This document shows positions 32,886 through 41,950 of a stretch of 64,000 bases of DNA, one piece after another. The DNA comes from an uncultured Crocinitomix sp. (GTDB lineage: Bacteria; Bacteroidota; Bacteroidia; Flavobacteriales_D; Crocinitomicaceae). Position 1 is the stretch's first letter. Every line of letters starts with the position of its first letter. Where the stretch lies: positions 235,511-299,510 of the forward strand of contig CAKZON010000068.1 of the NCBI GenBank assembly GCA_937136425.1. The letters run 5' to 3'. The position numbers were made by a program, and so were the translations under genes. Under the pieces are notes generated by a model. It had not been told where the DNA came from and searched no databases. It saw only the letters and a program-made list of their open reading frames with translations.

Positions 32886-34165
32886 CCTCCTCTTGAATTT
32901 TATTATTGTACGCTAATGAATGATTTTTGAACCAATTCAAGCGGGTTGGATGAATCATATTGATACACTCCTTGACGCGTTAGAACCACTAATAAGTTCT
33001 CTGCTGCCGGAATAACATCAATCGCTTCTATATCTTCTTTATGCATAACCATTTCAACATTTTCTAAATCTGAAATGTCATACACTTTTAATCCTGCATA
33101 TCCATCACATATATAAACCAAGTTTTCGTTTTCGGCAACAAAACCAACACCATATGGGTTAATCAAATCTTCTGAAAGCATTAACATTGGATGATCTAAG
33201 TCTGAAATATCTATAATGTCCAATCGATTCAAACTACCGTTACATGGTGTACCGCCTCTTAATGTAGCAACCGCATAATGATCATTTGCCACAACAGGAT
33301 CACAACTTGTTACGTGATCAATTTCTGAAACAGCCTCTGGACTTCTTGGATTCGTTACATCATAAATTCGAACACCATTTTGTGTTCCAATAAATAAATG
33401 ATCGTTTTGTGGGTAAATTGTCTCAATTCCCACTCCAAGGTTAATATTCTCCAATAATTCAGGATTTGTAGGATCTGAAATATGGAATACTTTTAGTGAT
33501 TTATAATCTACCGTATAAAGGTAGTTATCAATTATAGTGAATTGTGCCATTGATCCGCCTAGTCCGTTTGTAACCTGATTCTTTGTCTCAACGTTTTTGT
33601 CTGGACTGTCGTTCTTTTCGCAACTCATAACCGCAGCACTGCAAAGCGCCGCAAACATATATATTTTTAAATTTTTCATTTGTCTAATTTTTTATTTTCA
33701 ACTGTGTTTAAAATTTGATTGATTTTAATTACAGTATTATTTGAAACATTTAGGATCAGTCAATTGTGTTTTTTCCCATCCTACAACCAAACCTTTAGAT
33801 GGATCTACGCATTCAAACGCTCCAAACTCATCTGGAAATTGTTGTACCGGAAATACACTTTGAATTCTATTTTTATATACTGGAGCCGCTGGGTCCGAAA
33901 TATCTATAATGATCATATCCGTAACATTGTCTGCATAAAGCATATTATTACTTACAGAAAAATCCATATTGCCAGGAATAGCAATAAAAGAAACTTCAAC
34001 TGGGCTACTTGCATTGCTATTATCGTAAATGTGAATTCCTTTGGCTTGATCATTTACCAAGAGGTAATTTTCGTATAAATATATTCGCCCTGGGTTTTCC
34101 AACGCTTCGCTAGATTTTACATCAATACTCTCCAAATCTTGCGTAGTCGCATAAATTGGTTTGTA
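32886..34165. repeat. Near-identical tract, copy B (1,280 bp)
   Basis: Counterpart of 30306-31585, with a single silent difference at 32948. The left edge coincides with the right arm of an inter-gene hairpin, and the right edge lies inside the 173-residue lipoprotein gene. Confidence 0.95.
32903..33679 (-). CDS. LVIVD-repeat lipoprotein, copy B
   Basis: 258 residues, identical in sequence to 30323-31099, with the same lipobox and LVIVD repeats. The spacing to its neighbours is also the same. Identity extends through the intergenic DNA, which points to recent duplication or gene conversion and not to protein-level selection. Confidence 0.87.
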   Translation of the reverse strand: MKNLKIYMFAALCSAAVMSCEKNDSPDKNVETKNQVTNGLGGSMAQFTIIDNYLYTVDYKSLKVFHISDPTNPELLENINLGVGIETIYPQNDHLFIGTQNGVRIYDVTNPRSPEAVSEIDHVTSCDPVVANDHYAVATLRGGTPCNGSLNRLDIIDISDLDHPMLMLSEDLINPYGVGFVAENENLVYICDGYAGLKVYDISDLENVEMVMHKEDIEAIDVIPAAENLLVVLTRQGVYQYDSSNPLELVQKSFISVQ

Positions 34166-34258
34166 CCCATCAACGACTTCAGCTTCCTTGTTTTTTCCAC
34201 AAGAAACTGCAAGCAAAACGGAAAAAGCCAACGCTGTAGTTTTAATTGCTGTTTTCAT
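33737..34258 (-). CDS. Short LVIVD-type lipoprotein, copy B
   Basis: 173 residues, the counterpart of 31157-31678. The first 30 codons carry many silent and a few amino-acid differences (MKTAIKTT, GKNKEAEV), whereas the rest is identical. It is first in unit B. Confidence 0.82.
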   Translation of the reverse strand: MKTAIKTTALAFSVLLAVSCGKNKEAEVVDGYKPIYATTQDLESIDVKSSEALENPGRIYLYENYLLVNDQAKGIHIYDNSNASSPVEVSFIAIPGNMDFSVSNNMLYADNVTDMIIIDISDPAAPVYKNRIQSVFPVQQFPDEFGAFECVDPSKGLVVGWEKTQLTDPKCFK

Positions 34259-34292
34259 AATTTTATAGATTAGATTAATAATATCACGTGTC

Positions 34293-34481
34293 TTATATCA
34301 TACAACGTGAAATTTCTTCTTTAATTATCTCAACTTGAAACATTAAGAATTGAAATTCATCCATATGTCGTATTTCACAACCATCCCCCCTACTCCTAAA
34401 AATAAAATTAAGATATTTATTGGAATAATCTACCCAAACTTCATCATAAAAAATTGGCAAACAGTGAATTACAGTGTTCAT
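34293..34481 (-). CDS. Possible small protein (62 residues)
   Basis: An ORF of 62 codons from the ATG at 34481 (MNTVIHCLPIFYDEVWVDYS). TACATTTG, a TAnnTTTG -7 box, lies at 34496-34489 on the minus strand, 7 bp before the start. The protein has an ordinary soluble composition, but I recognise no family. Chance occurrence in AT-rich DNA is possible. It fills most of the gap between the lipoprotein unit and the ECF sigma gene. Confidence 0.4.
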   Translation of the reverse strand: MNTVIHCLPIFYDEVWVDYSNKYLNFIFRSRGDGCEIRHMDEFQFLMFQVEIIKEEISRCMI

Positions 34482-34574
34482 TACGCGACAAATGTAAGGC
34501 AACAAATTTTGATTCGAAGTGTTAATAAATGCCTAAATTTCAATAAATTCATTAGTTTTGACTACCCGTAGTTA

Positions 34575-35111
34575 ATGACAAAAGAAGCTTATAATAAATT
34601 ATTTGAAGAATCGTACAGTTCACTGTGCAATTACGCCTATGCAATAATTAAAGATTATGATGAGGCGGAAGATATTGTGCAAGGCGTATTTGTCAATTTT
34701 TGGAATAACGAAAAGAAAGCCGAGATAGAAGAAAAAGCCAAACAATATTTGGTGCGATCGGTAAAATTTAAGTGCATTGACTATCAGCGTAAGGAAATTG
34801 TTAAGCGTAAGTATGAAAAAGAAACGCTGCACGTGCAAGACGCAATTGTGCAAGAACCTTTTGAAGAAAAAGCCGAGACAGGAATGAAAGATGCCTTAAT
34901 GATGGCCATTTCAGAATTACCAGAAAAAACGCGTGATGTATTTATGCTAAGCAAATTGGATGGCTTGAGCTATAAAGAAATTGCAGAACATTTTGAAATT
35001 TCTCCTAAAACAGTAGAAAACCAGATGGGAAGAGCTTTTAGACATCTACGGGAAAAACTGCACGTATATAAAGGTTTACTCCTATTTTTATTTTTTTTAT
35101 TAATTGAGTAG
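34575..35111 (+). CDS. ECF sigma factor, FecI type
   Basis: 178 residues with sigma region 2 (YDEAEDIVQGVFVNFW) and region 4 (LPEKTRDVFMLSKLDGLSYKEIAEHFEISPKTVENQMGRA), as in the Bacteroidota FecI/RpoE-like group. Directly downstream are a FecR-type anti-sigma factor, a TonB receptor with an STN domain and a DUF4249 lipoprotein, the standard cell-surface signalling arrangement. TAGTTTTG at 34553-34560 is a possible -7 box. The C-terminal hydrophobic tail (LLLFLFFLLIE) is unusual for a sigma factor. Confidence 0.92.
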   Translation: MTKEAYNKLFEESYSSLCNYAYAIIKDYDEAEDIVQGVFVNFWNNEKKAEIEEKAKQYLVRSVKFKCIDYQRKEIVKRKYEKETLHVQDAIVQEPFEEKAETGMKDALMMAISELPEKTRDVFMLSKLDGLSYKEIAEHFEISPKTVENQMGRAFRHLREKLHVYKGLLLFLFFLLIE

Positions 35112-35144
35112 GGGGATACGGACAACCGCGCGACTATAAGACAA

Positions 35145-36092
35145 ATGAACGATATAAACGACATATTAGCGAAGCACTTTTCAGGTGAGGCGACTGTAGA
35201 GGAAAAGCAGATGGTAGAGGAGTGGAAGTTGCAGCATGCGGAAGAATATGCCGTAATGTCTGAAGCTTGGAAAACTGCGGATAAAAACTTATTAGAAGGG
35301 CTTGAATTTAAAACTTTTGATCATAAAGCAGCTTGGGACAAAGTTGATGAACAATTGGTAGACGAGAAGGAGATAAAGGTTATTAAAATGACTTTTTACA
35401 AACGTGTTGCTGCGGCATGCGCAATTTTATTGGTAGGTTTTGCTGGCTTTTGGCTATTAAACCAAGGACCATCTTATAATACCTTTGCCAATACAGATAA
35501 TGCTCCTAAAGAAATCACATTACCTGATGGGTCAAATGTATGGTTGGCGGCTAATTCAACATTAGATTACCAAGAAGATTTTGAAAATGAGCGAAACCTT
35601 AAATTAAAAGGTGAAGCATTTTTTGAAGTTGCACGTGACGAAGCACATCCTTTTATTATTACAACAGAGTATGGTGAAATTGAGGTTTTAGGAACTGCTT
35701 TTAATGTTAATGTAACTGAAAACAGTACTGAAGTTGGTGTTGATCATGGACGTGTTGCAGTAAGAAATGAAAATGGCGAAGAAGATTTAACGATTGGAGA
35801 ATTTGCAGTAGCAAATGCTGACGGAGTTAAAGAAATTAATAATCCAGATGTGAACTATAATTCATGGAAAACGGGAATTTTTAATTTTAATCAAACTCCA
35901 CTTAATGAGGCGATTGATTTACTAAACAAGCATTATGCAACCAAAATTGAATTACTTTCATCAGAAAAAGGTAAAGTTGAATCATTGAATGGAACATTTG
36001 CTGACGAACCAATCGAAACGATTATTGAATCAATTGTTTTAACTTGTCGTGTTGAAGCCGAGTATGGCGACAACCTGATTCGATTAAAATAA
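35145..36092 (+). CDS. FecR-family anti-sigma factor
   Basis: 315 residues. A cytoplasmic N-terminal region (HFSGEATVEEKQMVEEWK) binds the sigma factor, a membrane helix lies near 85-105 (RVAAACAILLVGFAGFWLL), the FecR domain covers about 115-215 (KEITLPDGSNVWLAANS) and a DUF4974 domain forms the C-terminus, which contacts the receptor STN domain. It transmits substrate binding at the outer membrane to the sigma factor. Confidence 0.92.
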   Translation: MNDINDILAKHFSGEATVEEKQMVEEWKLQHAEEYAVMSEAWKTADKNLLEGLEFKTFDHKAAWDKVDEQLVDEKEIKVIKMTFYKRVAAACAILLVGFAGFWLLNQGPSYNTFANTDNAPKEITLPDGSNVWLAANSTLDYQEDFENERNLKLKGEAFFEVARDEAHPFIITTEYGEIEVLGTAFNVNVTENSTEVGVDHGRVAVRNENGEEDLTIGEFAVANADGVKEINNPDVNYNSWKTGIFNFNQTPLNEAIDLLNKHYATKIELLSSEKGKVESLNGTFADEPIETIIESIVLTCRVEAEYGDNLIRLK

Positions 36093-36098
36093 ACTTCT

Positions 36099-38654
36099 AT
36101 GCGTATACTTCTTCTAGGTTTATGTATTCTCATATCGCCTTTAATCTACAGTCAAGCACTGCTAGATAAAGAAGTAACCGTACAATTTAAAAAATCAAAT
36201 TTAGAGAAATGCCTGAATCAACTTGAAAAAGCTTCAGGCATTTCCTTTTCCTATAACTCTCGTCAAATTCATGCTGTTGAGAAAAAAATAACGCAATCAT
36301 TCGAAAAAAAACCGTTAGCTCAAGTATTAGATAAACTCTTAGCGGAAACCAAATTACAATACAAAGAAATTGGCTCACAAATAACAATTTACGCGCTAAG
36401 CAGTACAAGTGAAGTGGTTGTTATTAGTGGACATATTCAAGACAAAATTTCAGGAGAAGAGCTAATTGGAGCACGCATTGTTTTTCCAGAACATGGCATT
36501 GGTTGCATTTCAAATTCATATGGATATTATGCTTTGGAGGTTCCAAAAGGTGCAACCACTATGAAAGTTAGTTCTGTTGGTATGCTTCCGTTAATAGATG
36601 AAATTGAGGTAGAAAATGAAATTGTATTAAACATTGGTTTAGATGTTGACACCTTATTACTTAATGTAGTTGAGGTGGTTTCAAACAAAGTGAATGGAAC
36701 GAGCGAACTTGTGGATTTACCAAGCTTGTCGCACACTACAATTACCCCTATGGCTATTTCAAAAGTTCCTGCAGCCAGTGGAGAACGGGATTTGTTAAGG
36801 CATCTGCAGCAACTACCTGGGGTGCAACCTGCAAATGGTGGAGCAAATTTTATTGTACGTGGATCAGGCACAGGTGGAAATCTTATTTTAATGGATGAAA
36901 TTCCAATTTATCACCCCACACATTTATTAGGAATTTATTCAATTGTCAATACAGATGCTTTAAAATCTGCAACGCTTTACAAAGACTATATTCCATTGCA
37001 ATATGGCGACAGAAGTGCTTCTGTTTTGCAAATTCATTCGAAAGAGGGGGATTTAAATAAGCATCATGTTTCAGGAGGTTTAAGCGGTTTTATGGCGCGG
37101 TTAAATGTAGAAGGGCCAATTGTAAAGAAAAAGGCATCATTTTATACCTCTGGACGCGTTTCTACCTTCCCCGGCGCCCTCTTGTCTATTCTAGGTAATA
37201 GGAGTTTAGGTAACCCTACTTTTTATGATCTTAACGGAAAAGTAAATGTTAAACTGAATTCAAATAACAGAATTTATTTAACCGGTTATTTGGGTAGAGA
37301 TGGCTTAACAGACTCGACTTCTTTTTACCAATGGGGAAATGTTGCTGGCGCATTTCGTTGGAACCATGTCATTAATACCAAAACATTCAGTAATTTGAGT
37401 ATTACTCACAGCGAATTTTCATACGGTTTTTCAAGATTTGAAGATTATGGGCCATTGAGTTTTGGACAAAAAGTTATCACAAATAAAATCAATTATGACT
37501 TTACTTACTTCCTTAATAATACGACTAAAATTAAGTACGGACTGTCCTCTGCTTTTTTGCGTACACGCCAAGGAAGCTTTAGCAAAGAGGATGCAAATCT
37601 ATTCCTACAACGGCAATCTCTCGAAAATGGCATTTATGCTTCTATTGAAAAGAAATTTAGTCCAAAATTCAATATAAAAGCAGGTGTACGCTTGCCTTAT
37701 TCATTTCATATTGGAACAGGAGACACCACTTTATACCTCAATTCCGATTTAACTGAAACACAAGTAATTTATCAGAAAAATAAATTTTACGATTTTACCT
37801 TTTTTACTGATCCAAGAATTGTAGGAACCTATAACCTTGATGAATTTAATGAACTGCAATTTGCAGCCATGGTTACCAGCCAAAACACACACATTATTAA
37901 TTACATTAATTATTTTCTTCCTATTGAAATTTGGACGCCATCTACCAGTTATTTAAAACCCGAACGAAATTTTCAAGCCTCAATTGGTTGGACAAATCGT
38001 TGGAAAGATTTACATACCTCAGTAATTGCATATCATAAATATGTTGTTAATGTTTTAGATTATGCCTCTCCAATTTTTACCTCATCTACAGATATTGAGA
38101 GTAATTTATTAGCTGGCACATTACAGGTTAACGGTTTAGAATTTATGATGAATTATAAGTTTACAACTTGGTATTCAGCATCTGTAGCATATGCTTATAC
38201 ACGAACACAACAAAAAATTAAGGGGATCAATAATGATTTACCATACGTTGCCCCTGGTGATCGTCCTCATTATTTTTCTTTTAGTCAATATTTTAATTTG
38301 ACAAAAAAGTGGCAAATAACTACCAATTTTACAGCACATACAGGTACTGCTATTACACTACCCAATGGTCAATTTGTTATTGATGGAACTGCTTTCCCGC
38401 TTTATTCATCTAATAGAAATACGGAACGATTACCTACATTTAGAAGAGTGGACCTTGCATTTAAACGAAATTTAGGTGTAAAGAAAAAAAGAGATCATTG
38501 GGATTTAACCTTCACGATAACGAACTTTTTCAATCGGCATAACCCTTCCGTGGCTTATGTTGAACAAGCTGAAAATGTACCCGGACAATTAAGAATAAGA
38601 ACGGTAGACTATTCTCCTATAATGATTTCATTAAATCTTAACTTTAGATATTAA
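36099..38654 (+). CDS. TonB-dependent receptor with STN signalling domain
   Basis: 851 residues with a signal peptide. In order: STN domain (about 20-95, CLNQLEKASGISFSYNSRQI), carboxypeptidase-D-like regulatory domain (about 110-195), plug (about 210-330, FIVRGSGTGGNLILMDEIPIYH) and a C-terminal 22-strand-type barrel. The STN domain makes it a transducer for the upstream FecR and sigma factor. It is shorter than SusC proteins, lacks a SusD partner and is followed by a DUF4249 lipoprotein instead. The substrate is unknown. Confidence 0.92.
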   Translation: MRILLLGLCILISPLIYSQALLDKEVTVQFKKSNLEKCLNQLEKASGISFSYNSRQIHAVEKKITQSFEKKPLAQVLDKLLAETKLQYKEIGSQITIYALSSTSEVVVISGHIQDKISGEELIGARIVFPEHGIGCISNSYGYYALEVPKGATTMKVSSVGMLPLIDEIEVENEIVLNIGLDVDTLLLNVVEVVSNKVNGTSELVDLPSLSHTTITPMAISKVPAASGERDLLRHLQQLPGVQPANGGANFIVRGSGTGGNLILMDEIPIYHPTHLLGIYSIVNTDALKSATLYKDYIPLQYGDRSASVLQIHSKEGDLNKHHVSGGLSGFMARLNVEGPIVKKKASFYTSGRVSTFPGALLSILGNRSLGNPTFYDLNGKVNVKLNSNNRIYLTGYLGRDGLTDSTSFYQWGNVAGAFRWNHVINTKTFSNLSITHSEFSYGFSRFEDYGPLSFGQKVITNKINYDFTYFLNNTTKIKYGLSSAFLRTRQGSFSKEDANLFLQRQSLENGIYASIEKKFSPKFNIKAGVRLPYSFHIGTGDTTLYLNSDLTETQVIYQKNKFYDFTFFTDPRIVGTYNLDEFNELQFAAMVTSQNTHIINYINYFLPIEIWTPSTSYLKPERNFQASIGWTNRWKDLHTSVIAYHKYVVNVLDYASPIFTSSTDIESNLLAGTLQVNGLEFMMNYKFTTWYSASVAYAYTRTQQKIKGINNDLPYVAPGDRPHYFSFSQYFNLTKKWQITTNFTAHTGTAITLPNGQFVIDGTAFPLYSSNRNTERLPTFRRVDLAFKRNLGVKKKRDHWDLTFTITNFFNRHNPSVAYVEQAENVPGQLRIRTVDYSPIMISLNLNFRY

Positions 38655-38655
38655 A

Positions 38656-39477
38656 ATGCGTCTTAATTTCTATATCGTTTTTATACTGATGCTAGTATTT
38701 GCCTGCAAAAAAGCAAATACTAATATTAACTTAACATCACATACTGAGCAAAAAATTGTAGGAGAAGGGTTTTTTACTGATTCGTTAATGAAACATCAAT
38801 TCTTGTTTACCTTAAGCAATAATTTAGGATCAAACCATCTCAGTTATGCCAATGAAGTAAGCCTTTTAATGAAAACCCCCGAAGGTATAGAGACATTTTC
38901 TTTAATTGGAGAGGGTTTATTTGAATCTGACGAAGAGTTTAAGGGGGAATACGGGGAGAATTATACGATTCAATTTTCTTACAAAGGTGAAGTGCATGAA
39001 GTTGAAACCGTGATGCCTAGTCCTATTGTAATTAACGAAGTTTATTATCAAGTATTTGATTCTATAAATGGTTATGGCGGACAAGGTGAAATAAGCATGA
39101 ATATTAGTTCGCCTAAAGAACAATACTTACAATTTAATCTATTGGAAGGTTTTTATGACCCTATTGAAGACGACACCTTGTGGAACCAATTGCGTTTACC
39201 TGTTTATAGAATTGCCAAAATAAATGCTGGCGATAGTCTTATTACTCAGTTGCCTATTGAGATTTCTGATTATTTCTTCCTGACAAGTGAGAGTTTATTG
39301 AAAATTAAACTTTCTGTCATTTCGAAAGATGTAGGTGAATATTTATTGCGCTTAAGAAATTATGTGCAAAGTGAATTAGTTAATAATCAATCCTACAATC
39401 CTCCATTTTATTATACTAACGAGGCATACGGATTGGGTTATGGAACTATTATCGACAGTTTAATCCATCAGTATTAA
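38656..39477 (+). CDS. DUF4249 lipoprotein
   Basis: 273 residues with lipobox MLVFACKKA. DUF4249 proteins regularly follow TonB receptors with an N-terminal regulatory domain in Bacteroidota and probably serve as surface partners, analogous to SusD. It starts 1 bp after the receptor stop and is the last gene of the signalling operon. Function is inferred from this association. Confidence 0.82.
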   Translation: MRLNFYIVFILMLVFACKKANTNINLTSHTEQKIVGEGFFTDSLMKHQFLFTLSNNLGSNHLSYANEVSLLMKTPEGIETFSLIGEGLFESDEEFKGEYGENYTIQFSYKGEVHEVETVMPSPIVINEVYYQVFDSINGYGGQGEISMNISSPKEQYLQFNLLEGFYDPIEDDTLWNQLRLPVYRIAKINAGDSLITQLPIEISDYFFLTSESLLKIKLSVISKDVGEYLLRLRNYVQSELVNNQSYNPPFYYTNEAYGLGYGTIIDSLIHQY

Positions 39478-39490
39478 TTACCTAGGAAAT

Positions 39491-40207
39491 TTATTCTGAT
39501 TTCTTCTCAGAATTTATTGCATAACGCAAACCTGCCCCTAAATAAGTGCTCCAATTAAAGGTTGATGCTGGTACCCCAATATATTCCGTTAACGGATCAA
39601 TAATATTTGTTGCCCCCATATAGATTGGTACACCAAAATTACTTGCAATTGAGAAATTAAGAATAAATCCTTTTCCTAAAGGAGCATCCATATTTAGGCT
39701 TAATCGAGCCGTTGGTGTAAAAAAATGTCTGGTTATTTGAGCGCTTAAAATTTCTTCATTTCCCTGAAAAAATGGAGAAACCCCATTTTCTTCCCATACT
39801 CCATTTTCATTCAATGCCCAATTTCTATTGGCCCGCTCAGATTGGAAGTTTTGATATCCTAAATTCAAATCAAAACCAATTGAAAAAATAGAAATTCCAA
39901 GGTTTCTTTCTAATCCAATGCGCAAATTAGTGGTAGAAATTTGGTTGGAAAAGTGGCGCGTACTAAAAGTTGAATCTGAAAATTCATACAATTCATAGCT
40001 AGGTGACAAAACAACACCAGAGCTGCCTTGAGTTACTCCTATTTTATATCGCAAGTGCTCATTAATTGGTTTGCGAAACTCAATACCATACCGAAAATCT
40101 TCGTTAGATGTAAATACAATTCCTAAATCTCCATCTTCTTGAGCAAATGAAAAACAATTGACTCCAACAAACATTAGCAATAAAGCAAGTTTTTTTAATT
40201 CTGGCAT
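39491..40207 (-). CDS. Barrel-like protein, tandem paralog 1
   Basis: 238 residues with signal peptide (GVNCFSFAQ). Shared family features are GDLGIVFTSNEDFRYGIEFRKPI near the N-terminus, FDLNLGYQNF, IYMGATNI and GLRYAI at the C-terminus. The strand pattern suggests an outer-membrane beta-barrel. Two further paralogs follow at 40267-41031 and 41042-41755 on the same strand. Confidence 0.74.
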   Translation of the reverse strand: MPELKKLALLLMFVGVNCFSFAQEDGDLGIVFTSNEDFRYGIEFRKPINEHLRYKIGVTQGSSGVVLSPSYELYEFSDSTFSTRHFSNQISTTNLRIGLERNLGISIFSIGFDLNLGYQNFQSERANRNWALNENGVWEENGVSPFFQGNEEILSAQITRHFFTPTARLSLNMDAPLGKGFILNFSIASNFGVPIYMGATNIIDPLTEYIGVPASTFNWSTYLGAGLRYAINSEKKSE

Positions 40208-40266
40208 ATCTTATCTTCTTATCGTATTACAAGGATACGTTAAGAAATTAGGATAGGTTGCGCTAA

Positions 40267-41031
40267 TTAATTTGAAGGAGCTTTCACCTTGTTTTTAAAG
40301 GTTCCTATGATATACCTCAATCCAACTGCAGCTGTTGTACCTATATCAAAGTTTAAAGGCGGCGAACCAACAGTAATTCTATTGTGATTTGTTACTTCTG
40401 TTGCGCCCATATAAATTGGAACTCCAAAACGTGTAAGTATGGAACAATTAAAATAAAACGCATCTGAAATAGGCACATTCAAATTAAAGGTAATACGCAT
40501 ACTTGGCACAAAAAAATGCTGTTTTATATTGGCATAATCGGGATCACCAACTGCTAAAGTATTATTAGGTGCATTAGGCGGAATTTGCGAAGCATCAGCA
40601 ACAAAATAACCGCTGTTCCAATTCCCGTTTTCATCCAATATTAACGGTGTATTAAATTGTCTTTTTTCATGTCGTAAATATCCTAAATTCAAATCTGCAC
40701 CAAGAGAAAACATGGACTCTCCTAATTTTCTTTCTCCACCAATTCTTAATTCCCATTGATTATTACTGCGAAAAACGGTTTGCTGTACCACTACTGTATC
40801 TGATGCTGAAATAATGCCAGAAGAAATCCAACTGTTTTGAAATGTACCATGTGTAATACCAAATTTATATGTTAGCTGGTCATTTTTAGGATGGCGATAT
40901 TCTAACCCATATCTCGATTCATCATTCAGTGAAAGAATGAATCCCAAATCAGCTTTTTCCTGCCCAAGCAGTTCACCAAAAGGTGAAATGAGCAATATGA
41001 TTAAGGTGGTAAATCTTATTGGCTGGATCAT
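40267..41031 (-). CDS. Barrel-like protein, tandem paralog 2
   Basis: 254 residues from the ATG at 41031 (MIQPIRFTTLIILLISPFGELLGQ), which opens a signal peptide. The track's start at 41124 would add 31 residues overlapping the neighbouring gene and no signal. Family blocks ADLGFILSLNDESRYGLEYRHPKND, GADLNLGYLRHE, IYMGATEV and VGLRYIIG match paralogs 1 and 3. Confidence 0.74.
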   Translation of the reverse strand: MIQPIRFTTLIILLISPFGELLGQEKADLGFILSLNDESRYGLEYRHPKNDQLTYKFGITHGTFQNSWISSGIISASDTVVVQQTVFRSNNQWELRIGGERKLGESMFSLGADLNLGYLRHEKRQFNTPLILDENGNWNSGYFVADASQIPPNAPNNTLAVGDPDYANIKQHFFVPSMRITFNLNVPISDAFYFNCSILTRFGVPIYMGATEVTNHNRITVGSPPLNFDIGTTAAVGLRYIIGTFKNKVKAPSN

Positions 41032-41041
41032 GGTTATTAGA

Positions 41042-41755
41042 TTAGTTACGGCTTCCGAAAATATAGCGTATGCCAATTCCAACATTTGTGTCAAGATTAA
41101 TCCAAGACGGAGGCGTACCTCCAAAATGACCCGTTGGATCGTGAACTTGACTTGCTCCCATATAAACTGGTAAATTGAGAGTTCCTGCTGCTGCTAAATT
41201 CAATAAAAAGGATTTTCCAACTGGAATGTTCATGTTAAAACTTAATCTGGCTCCTGGCACTAAAAAGTGACGGGTAATTCTGGCGTCTGAAGGATCAGAA
41301 AATGCTGGAAAAATAGTGGTGATTGGTCCATTTTCCCACACTCCGTTTTCTTGCAAATAAAGCGTGTTATTTTGGAAGGATGAACTCGTCTGTTTATAAT
41401 CAACACTTATGTCTGCTGCAACAGAAAACATTGAATTCCCAAATTGTCGTTCGGCACCAAGGCGCAAACCTGTTTGAAATCCATCATAATAAAAAAATCG
41501 TTCTGTAATTGATGAATCTGTCACGGTAATAATTTCACCTCTGCGATTGCCCCAAAATAGATTTCCGTGTTCACCATATGAAGCTCCAATTCTAAGCTTG
41601 TATTTTTCTGCAATTGGTTTTCTGTATTCTATTCCTATTCTTGATTGGTGTGAAGTTGTGATTAAAATTCCTAAATCTCCTTTGTCTTGCGCGTTAACTG
41701 GAGCAAGAAATAAGAAACCAATAAAGGTTATGGTAAATTTTTTTAAAGCGATCAT
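41042..41755 (-). CDS. Barrel-like protein, tandem paralog 3
   Basis: 237 residues with signal peptide (IGFLFLAPVNAQ). Family blocks are GDLGILITTSHQSRIGIEYRKPI, AADISVDY, VYMGASQV and GIGIRYIFG. It is the first of three tandem paralogs; the intergenic distance to the next is 10 bp, so they are probably co-transcribed. Function is unknown. Confidence 0.74.
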   Translation of the reverse strand: MIALKKFTITFIGFLFLAPVNAQDKGDLGILITTSHQSRIGIEYRKPIAEKYKLRIGASYGEHGNLFWGNRRGEIITVTDSSITERFFYYDGFQTGLRLGAERQFGNSMFSVAADISVDYKQTSSSFQNNTLYLQENGVWENGPITTIFPAFSDPSDARITRHFLVPGARLSFNMNIPVGKSFLLNLAAAGTLNLPVYMGASQVHDPTGHFGGTPPSWINLDTNVGIGIRYIFGSRN

Positions 41756-41883
41756 TGAGTTTGAGTTTTGTTTGCTTACAAAACGAATAGAATCAGACTT
41801 TAGTATATCCGCCCCTTACTTAACGCAATTTCAGCGCAACACAATTCCATCTTTTCAAACTTGAAAACCAGAAGCTTACAAAA

Positions 41884-41940
41884 GGAAGTTAGTTAGCATA
41901 CCACAACACTACAACGTTCTTCACTGCTAACTCAACTTCC
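41884..41940 (-). terminator. Terminator after the VWA/DUF3520 gene
   Basis: On the minus strand GGAAGTTGAGTTAGCA pairs with TGCTAACTAACTTCC (one bulge) around a loop of about 26 nt, followed by TTTTGT. Confidence 0.6.
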
Positions 41941-41950
41941 TTAAATTGAT

